A stretch of 17,960 nucleotides of DNA from Roseovarius sp. (lineage in GTDB: Bacteria; Pseudomonadota; Alphaproteobacteria; Rhodobacterales; Rhodobacteraceae), in contig JALQUE010000005.1 of NCBI GenBank assembly GCA_023260815.1, positions 1 to 17,960 of the forward strand. Reading direction: 5' to 3'. A program made the translations under genes and the position numbers. Of the stretch, positions 13,070 to 17,960 are shown in pieces (position 1 is the stretch's first letter; each line of letters opens with the position of its first letter). The notes beneath the pieces are model-generated. The model saw nothing but the letters and a program-made list of their open reading frames with translations, was not told the origin of the DNA and did not search any database.

Positions 13070-14509
13070 ATGAGGCAGTCGAGAGCAGTGCTCAACATGC
13101 GGATTCTTATGATGATCCCGCTTGGGATCCTATTGGCGGGCTGTGCCGAAATCGGCATGGCGCCTCGCCCGCTTGAGGCGGATTTGCCTGACAGGTATTC
13201 CGTGCTGACCCCTGTCAAGGCGCCCAGTCGGGACGATGCCGAATGGTGGCGGACTTTCAATGATCCGGTGCTGGATCAGTTGGTCGCGCGTGGCCTGAGC
13301 GGCAACCTGAGCGTGGCCGAAGCCCGTGCCCGCCTGCGCGAGGCCGAGGCCGATGCCCGTGGCGCGAATGTCCCATTGAACGGCAGCGCGAATGCGGGTG
13401 TGCGCGCGCCGTCGAACACCTCGGAATCGGGTGAGGTGTCGGTCAATGCCCAGATCAACCTTGCGGGCGAAACACGGTTTCGCACCAGTGCTGCCCGCGC
13501 GCGGCTTGAAGCGGCCGAGTTCGACACGAACGAAGCCCGCCGCACCGTCCTGTCGGAAGTGGCCCGATCCTATGCCGATCTGCGTTTCTTCCAGAGCAGC
13601 CGCGCCTTCCGGTCGCAGGATCTGCGATCCCGGCAACGGACGCTGACGGATATCGAAACCCAGCTTGAAGCCGGGGCCGCAACGCGGCTTGACCTGCTGC
13701 GCGCCCAGTCCCTGCTTGCCGAAACGCGCGCCGAAATCCCCCAGCTTGATGCAAGGATCATCCAGACGCGGAACCGCCTGTCGACCCTGTTGGGCGTGCC
13801 GGTCGGCAGCCTGGGCATGGACCTTGGCTATCGCGGGCAGCAACCGATGCCGAAGGGTGCGATTGATGCGGGCGTTCCTGCCGATCTGTTGCGCGCACGC
13901 CCTGATATCCGACGCGCCGAACGGCTGTATGCGGCGGCGGTGTCGGATGTGGGTGTGGCGGATGCGGCGCGGTATCCCAGCCTCAACCTGTCGGGGCTGA
14001 TTTCAGCGCCCACGAACGGCGGATCACGGACCGAGACCTTGCTGGCCGGGCTTGTCGTGCCTGTCTTCAACCAGCCGACCCTGCTGGCCGAGAAGGACGC
14101 GGCCGCCGCACGGGTCGAACAGACATACCTGCAATGGCGGATCGCGGTTCTGCAAGCGGTGGAAGAGGTCGAGAATGCGCAGGCATTGCTCAAGTCGGCC
14201 CGTCAATCGGTTGCGGCGGCGCGCGAAGCGGTCACTCTGAACCGTCAGGCGCTTGATCTGTCGCGCGAGTTGCTGAGCAGTGGCGGCAATATCACCGTGC
14301 TGGATGTGCTGGACCGCGAACGCGCATTGTCGTCGTCGCGGACGGCTTTGGCGCAGAACACCCGCGATGTGGCGACGGCGTTCATTCAGCTTTATGTGGC
14401 GCTTGGCCGGGGACATCCGCTGACGGTGGATCGGATGCCGATCGACGGCGATACCTCCACAGTGTCGAGTCGTGACGAAATGTCGGTTGATCTGCTGTCA
14501 TTTCAGTAG
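13070..14509 (+). CDS. Outer-membrane factor lipoprotein (TolC/NodT efflux-type family)
   Basis: The protein (479 residues from ATG 13070) is a trimeric outer-membrane channel subunit. It opens with a lipoprotein signal (hydrophobic IPLGILLAGC, lipid-carrying cysteine C25), then the family block AEWWRTFNDPVLDQLVARGLSGNLSVAEAR at about 57-86. Two OEP repeats follow, rich in long Ala/Arg/Glu helices, with typical LEAGAATRLDLLRAQSLLAETRAE and SGGNITVLDVLDRERALSSSRTALAQN segments. ATG 13070 is chosen because AAGG at 13059-13062 lies 7 bases before it. ATG 13052 and ATG 13097 (giving C16) are in frame and possible. NodT relatives usually serve RND or MFS efflux pumps. Here the gene follows the type I secretion pair, so it may complete that machine. 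The 143-base gap and palindrome allow separate control. Confidence 0.88.
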   Translation: MRQSRAVLNMRILMMIPLGILLAGCAEIGMAPRPLEADLPDRYSVLTPVKAPSRDDAEWWRTFNDPVLDQLVARGLSGNLSVAEARARLREAEADARGANVPLNGSANAGVRAPSNTSESGEVSVNAQINLAGETRFRTSAARARLEAAEFDTNEARRTVLSEVARSYADLRFFQSSRAFRSQDLRSRQRTLTDIETQLEAGAATRLDLLRAQSLLAETRAEIPQLDARIIQTRNRLSTLLGVPVGSLGMDLGYRGQQPMPKGAIDAGVPADLLRARPDIRRAERLYAAAVSDVGVADAARYPSLNLSGLISAPTNGGSRTETLLAGLVVPVFNQPTLLAEKDAAAARVEQTYLQWRIAVLQAVEEVENAQALLKSARQSVAAAREAVTLNRQALDLSRELLSSGGNITVLDVLDRERALSSSRTALAQNTRDVATAFIQLYVALGRGHPLTVDRMPIDGDTSTVSSRDEMSVDLLSFQ

Positions 14510-14520
14510 GTTGGTCGCGG

Positions 14521-15828
14521 TCAGTTCCCTGCGCCATAGAGGCCGAGGTCGTCTATCATGGCTTCGATCATTGTCAGAACGGCGGCATATTCGGCGCTTT
14601 CAACCGAACCATAGCGGCTGTCGAATTCGGCTTGCGACATGATCTGAGGGATGTCGTCAAACGGCACGATCACATCGTTTTCGTCGTTGATGCGTCCCAG
14701 AAGGGCGGGCCATTCGTCGGGCGCCGCTGTCATCAGGTGGTTGGACATCCGTATGCCGGAATTGTTTGCGGCCAGATCGGTGAAGTCGAACCCACCGGAT
14801 CGCACGGTGTCATACAGTTCCTTGAATTCACCGACCGACACCGCAAACCCCCGGTTCGAGGCCGCCTGCAGCGCGGCGGCTGTGGTGAAATGCCGGCGGC
14901 TGTCGATCCGGCCGTTCAGGGTCACATCGTCGCAAGTGGTGCGCCAGTCGCGGTCGGCCACCAGATCGCCACCGATCAGCCGCCCGACGATCAGGGGGAA
15001 GTCCCGCGCGCCGCACACCCGGGTCAGTGCGAAGATAGCGGCGGTATAGGCATTCGGCAGGGTTTCGGGTGTGCTGCTGTCGATCACGGCCTGCAGGGTG
15101 AACCGCAGATAAGGCAGGTAGCTGCCGCTGTCCGGCAGATCACCGCGGTCCATCGCGTCGCGGATCATCAGGTAATAGCGGTCGATCTGAGAGGCCATTG
15201 GCATGTCAGCGCCACGCATCGTTCCGAAAAGACCGCGCATGATCCCATTCTTGCCCATGTCGTCCATCGCCAGATCGAAGGACAGGCTGTCGCCGTCGAT
15301 GGTCATGCGGGTGGCGGCGTCTAGCAGTGTGTCGCCGGTCCGGTTGCCGATGATGGCATTCGCGCCCAGACGGGCCATCTGAAGCGCAAGGGTGGGCGGA
15401 ATCGACACCGGCCCGATGCGGATGTCGGTGGGCATGACCTGCCCGTCAAAGGCCGGGATCCGGGCCGACAGATTGACGAATTTCGCTGTTGGCAGATGCG
15501 GCACCGGGATCGAGGCGCGCAGAATGGCCGCGTCACCTGCAATCTCGAGATCGCTGCGAAAACCGGGAACGAAGCGCGCCCCAAGACGCAGAAGGCTGTT
15601 GAGCTCGGCCTCGGTGAGCACCAGGGGGGCCGATTGTGCGGTCCCGTCTCCAGCGGCGCTGCGCACATTGCGCACAAAGCTTCGGGCGACGACCACATCT
15701 TGCGGCTTGGGGGCGCTGCTTTCGGTGATCAAGGGGCGATCTTCGAGCACCATGACGTAGACCGCCGTCCCGGCCAGAAGGCTTGCCACCAGCAAGACCA
15801 CCACGATGCGGCGGATCAGGCGCAGCAT
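14521..15828 (-). CDS. Unrecognised membrane-anchored periplasmic protein
   Basis: I do not recognise this 435-residue protein with certainty. It has a basic N-terminus (MLRLIRRI) and one hydrophobic helix at about 8-27, giving a signal anchor with the rest in the periplasm. Residues 70-150 (LTEAELNSLL, alternating hydrophobic strands, then IRIGPVSIPPTLALQMARLGANAIIG) look like a beta-rich fold preceded by a helix, loosely recalling lipid-binding YpmS/LmeA-like domains. The C-terminal half is helical, with two cysteines (C272, C299) that could form a disulfide, and a striking block around RRHFTTAAALQAASNRGFAVSVGEFKELYD and GGFDFTDLAANNSGIR (311-360). I place the start at ATG 15828, since the helix begins right after it, although no good ribosome-binding site is seen. 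The frame stays open to TTG 15906. The two genes on its right share its strand. Confidence 0.75.
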   Translation of the reverse strand: MLRLIRRIVVVLLVASLLAGTAVYVMVLEDRPLITESSAPKPQDVVVARSFVRNVRSAAGDGTAQSAPLVLTEAELNSLLRLGARFVPGFRSDLEIAGDAAILRASIPVPHLPTAKFVNLSARIPAFDGQVMPTDIRIGPVSIPPTLALQMARLGANAIIGNRTGDTLLDAATRMTIDGDSLSFDLAMDDMGKNGIMRGLFGTMRGADMPMASQIDRYYLMIRDAMDRGDLPDSGSYLPYLRFTLQAVIDSSTPETLPNAYTAAIFALTRVCGARDFPLIVGRLIGGDLVADRDWRTTCDDVTLNGRIDSRRHFTTAAALQAASNRGFAVSVGEFKELYDTVRSGGFDFTDLAANNSGIRMSNHLMTAAPDEWPALLGRINDENDVIVPFDDIPQIMSQAEFDSRYGSVESAEYAAVLTMIEAMIDDLGLYGAGN

Positions 15829-15916
15829 TTCTGGTGGCTTTTGTGCTGAGGCATGGGGACACTGTCGGGCAATGAAATGTGCTTTTTGGTAATCTGCAAG
15901 AAACAAGAGGCAGTCT

Positions 15917-15933
15917 AGCGCAAGCTGTGCGCT
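15917..15933 (-). terminator. Possible terminator hairpin after the rhomboid gene
   Basis: AGCGCA (15917-15922) and TGCGCT (15928-15933) form a perfect 6-bp stem with a 5-base loop. Read on the minus strand it lies 42 bases past the rhomboid stop and is followed, after a few bases, by a T-rich stretch (CTCTTGTTTCTTG). It may separate the rhomboid transcript from the gene downstream. The remainder of the 147-base gap at 15829-15975 shows no clear promoter. Confidence 0.3.
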
Positions 15934-15975
15934 CGTGCATTACCGATTATGGCGCATCGGGACCGGGCGTTCGAC

Positions 15976-16629
15976 TTACACATCTCTCGGTCGCCGGTCC
16001 AGAAACGGTGCAGCCAATGCCCCGGCAATGAACCCGCCCAGATGGGTTTCCCAGGCCAGATGCCCCGAGGTTACCCAAAACATCAGCACGTTCAGAACGC
16101 TGAGCAGAATGATCGGCCAAAGGATCGCATAGGCAAGTGTGGCGATACCCGGTCGCGCGCGCAGCGTGTCGGAAATATCCCAGATGACCCACGCCCCGAC
16201 CAGCCCGAACAGCGCGCCGGACGCCCCGACCATAGGTTGCAGTTTGTCGCTGAGCAGGGCAAAGCCCACGGCGCCGCCCAGAACCGACACCGCATAGATT
16301 GCGCCAAAACGCCATGCTCCGACGCGATCAAGCTCGGGCCGGGCGACCGAGACGAGGGTGACCATATTGACCAGCAGATGCCCGATGCCCGCATGCAGGA
16401 GGGCATAGGTCACGAACATCAGGGCAGGCTGAAACGGATAGTTGGGCGTCCAGCCCCGCAAAAGGCCGGTCCAGAAGGCGAAATGCTCATAGGTGAACCG
16501 GCGCCAGCGGGGGCTGCCCCAGATGCCCAAGTCGGCACCAAGCAGGATCGTCTCGGGGAGGACCGAGATCAGAAGCAGCGCCAGAAGCACAAGGCGCGCG
16601 CTGCGCTCGGAGGGCAGAAACGAACTCAT
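15976..16629 (-). CDS. Rhomboid-family intramembrane serine protease
   Basis: The 217-residue inner-membrane protein has about six hydrophobic helices and the rhomboid active-site set: HAGIGHLLVNM with H79, H84 and N88 in the second core helix, the nucleophile S138 in GASGALFG (136-142), and H196 in THLGGFIAG of the last helix. These enzymes cut single-pass membrane proteins within or next to the membrane. All catalytic residues are present, so it should be active. I chose ATG at complement 16627-16629. A TTG at 16665 would add 12 residues but has no clear ribosome-binding site. It lies 58 bases behind the outer-membrane protein gene on the same strand. Its natural substrate is unknown. Confidence 0.9.
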   Translation of the reverse strand: MSSFLPSERSARLVLLALLLISVLPETILLGADLGIWGSPRWRRFTYEHFAFWTGLLRGWTPNYPFQPALMFVTYALLHAGIGHLLVNMVTLVSVARPELDRVGAWRFGAIYAVSVLGGAVGFALLSDKLQPMVGASGALFGLVGAWVIWDISDTLRARPGIATLAYAILWPIILLSVLNVLMFWVTSGHLAWETHLGGFIAGALAAPFLDRRPRDV

Positions 16630-16687
16630 TCTTTGCCCAAAAGCAGCTTGCGCGACGCTTGGCAAGTCATGCCCGTGATCCTCGGTG

Positions 16688-17960
16688 TCAGGGCAAGAGA
16701 TCGAAACTGCGGTTCAGGCTCACGAAAATCGATGTGGACTCGGCATTGCCGAGGGTCTCTTCATCGCGGATGCGGTGGCTGACCCCGGTGCTGAGTGTCC
16801 AGTCGCGTGTCAATGAGTAGTTGTAGCTGAGAGAAACACCGGCGCGTTCGGTATCGTTTGCTGTGCCTGTGCCTTCGGTCAGGCCGTAATCCATGCTGAA
16901 TCCGAGGCTGGACAGGGTGTTGATGTCGTAGCTGTAATTGACCACGGCGCTTGTTGCCAGACGCTCTTCGTCGTCGTTGTTGGTGCTGACGGTCCGGTTC
17001 AGGCGCACATTGAGCGCCGAGCGGGCCATCTGATATTGCCAATTGAGCGAGCCGACCAGATCGGGGCCGCCGCCTTCGAAGCTGGTGGCGCCAAGGCTGG
17101 CCGACAGGGCGCCGTTGGGCAGCTCAAGGCTGCGCCCGAAGCGCAACGTCACACGGTCGCCTGCTTGGTCCAGCGATGTGGACAAGCTGGCCGTGACGGC
17201 GCCATTGGTCATCGGGCGCTGAAGGCCGACCTGACCGATAACGCCCGATTCCGATGTGGAGCCGATGGTTTCCCGGGTGTCGATCTCGGTGTAGCCGACA
17301 GACGCATCCACGACCGTTCCATCGGACAACTGGTTCTCGACGCCAAAATTCACGGTGTAGGTATCGCGCTCGGTCTGGAGGGCATCGTCGGCCTCGTACC
17401 GGTCGTAGTTCAGCGCGACACGGCCGGTCGTCACTGGTGAGAAGCGCAGAAGGGTCGTGACGCCCACGCGGCTGCGGTCAGTATCGGTCAGGCTGGCGCG
17501 GGGATTGTCGGTGTAGTAAATCCCGCTGACGCCTGCATCGAAGACAAAGCCGATCGGCGCGTTTCGCCCGGTTTGAAGCTGGGTCGACAAGTTGTAGCTG
17601 TTGCGCTTGCCGCGGCCATCAAGCTCGTTGAAATCGTCGGGCAACACGATTTCGCCATCCTGATCCACGAAATCCTGGATCGACCGGACGAATCCGACAT
17701 CGGACTGGCTGAAGCGGCCATCGACGCTGAACAGCGCATTGGCCCCTTCGCGGCTGTAGGACAGGCGCACATCGGGATCAGCGAAACCGGTGGAAATTTC
17801 AGAACCCGACGGGATGTCGCCTTCGCGGAACACGCCGCCAAGCGACAGCGACAGGCTTTGGGTACGAGTCTCGGAATTCAGATTGAAGCGCAGCGACGTT
17901 GTTGCAAGCTGGGTGCTGCCGGAGGACGGAATATCCAGCGCAAGGTTGTCGCCCGCCTCG
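16688..17960 (-). CDS. Outer-membrane beta-barrel protein, 5' end beyond the window
   Basis: The frame is open from the right edge to the TGA at 16688-16690 and gives 423 residues without an N-terminus. A GTG at 17833 is internal, because the same frame continues upstream to the edge (the first residues read EAGDNLALDIPSSG). Throughout, strands of alternating hydrophobic and polar residues are joined by short acidic loops (for example GRVALNYDRYEADD, VVDASVGYTEID, SSLGFSMDYGLTEG, AGVSLSYNYSLTRDWTLSTGVSHR), as expected of a barrel with 16 or more strands. The last residues are FVSLNRSFDLLP, so the protein does not end in the canonical terminal aromatic residue. The function is not clear. It could be a porin-like or exopolysaccharide-related barrel. 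Rhomboid and unknown membrane-anchored genes follow on the same strand. Confidence 0.8.
   Translation of the reverse strand, partial: EAGDNLALDIPSSGSTQLATTSLRFNLNSETRTQSLSLSLGGVFREGDIPSGSEISTGFADPDVRLSYSREGANALFSVDGRFSQSDVGFVRSIQDFVDQDGEIVLPDDFNELDGRGKRNSYNLSTQLQTGRNAPIGFVFDAGVSGIYYTDNPRASLTDTDRSRVGVTTLLRFSPVTTGRVALNYDRYEADDALQTERDTYTVNFGVENQLSDGTVVDASVGYTEIDTRETIGSTSESGVIGQVGLQRPMTNGAVTASLSTSLDQAGDRVTLRFGRSLELPNGALSASLGATSFEGGGPDLVGSLNWQYQMARSALNVRLNRTVSTNNDDEERLATSAVVNYSYDINTLSSLGFSMDYGLTEGTGTANDTERAGVSLSYNYSLTRDWTLSTGVSHRIRDEETLGNAESTSIFVSLNRSFDLLP

Overview
The window is about 18 kb of GC-rich, tightly packed DNA in the style of an alphaproteobacterium. Rhodobacteraceae (Roseobacter-like) is the most likely family. 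I infer this from two TRAP uptake systems, IclR and LysR regulators beside them, a PrtD-type type I secretion pair, and codons strongly biased to G or C in the third position. No rRNA, tRNA, CRISPR array, insertion sequence or phage gene is visible. Gaps between genes are short, and none reaches 300 bases.

The left part (1-4124, + strand) is one transport cluster. It holds the 3' end of a probable TRAP substrate-binding protein gene, two intercistronic stem-loops, the small and large TRAP permease genes, an IclR-family regulator 7 nt behind the large permease gene, and a TauE/SafE-type permease. A LysR-type gene (4139-5023, - strand) converges on the TauE gene and diverges from a second, complete TRAP operon (5239-8115, + strand: DctP, DctQ, DctM). 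An alpha/beta hydrolase overlaps the end of the second DctM gene, so this operon may import a compound that is then hydrolysed. Substrates cannot be read from the sequence.

The middle part starts with a PP2A-like metallophosphoesterase (8901-9647, - strand). An AT-rich 199-base region then precedes a type I secretion ABC exporter (9847-11586) and its membrane-fusion partner (11583-12926). A NodT/TolC-like outer-membrane lipoprotein (13070-14509) follows, so all three layers of a tripartite envelope export machine lie in a row. No RTX-like secreted substrate is visible. The membrane-fusion gene begins with a 30-base tandem duplication that repeats its TTG start and creates a ribosome-binding site for the second copy.

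The right part (14521-17960, - strand) reads right to left. It holds an outer-membrane beta-barrel protein whose 5' end is cut by the window edge, a rhomboid-family intramembrane protease, and a 435-residue membrane-anchored protein that I do not recognise.

Most of the window is ordinary accessory and transport content. I found no clear case for a wholly new system. The best leads are the duplicated start of the secretion adaptor gene, the regulatory palindrome in front of the outer-membrane factor, the unrecognised anchored protein beside the rhomboid gene, and the stem-loops placed the same way in both TRAP operons.
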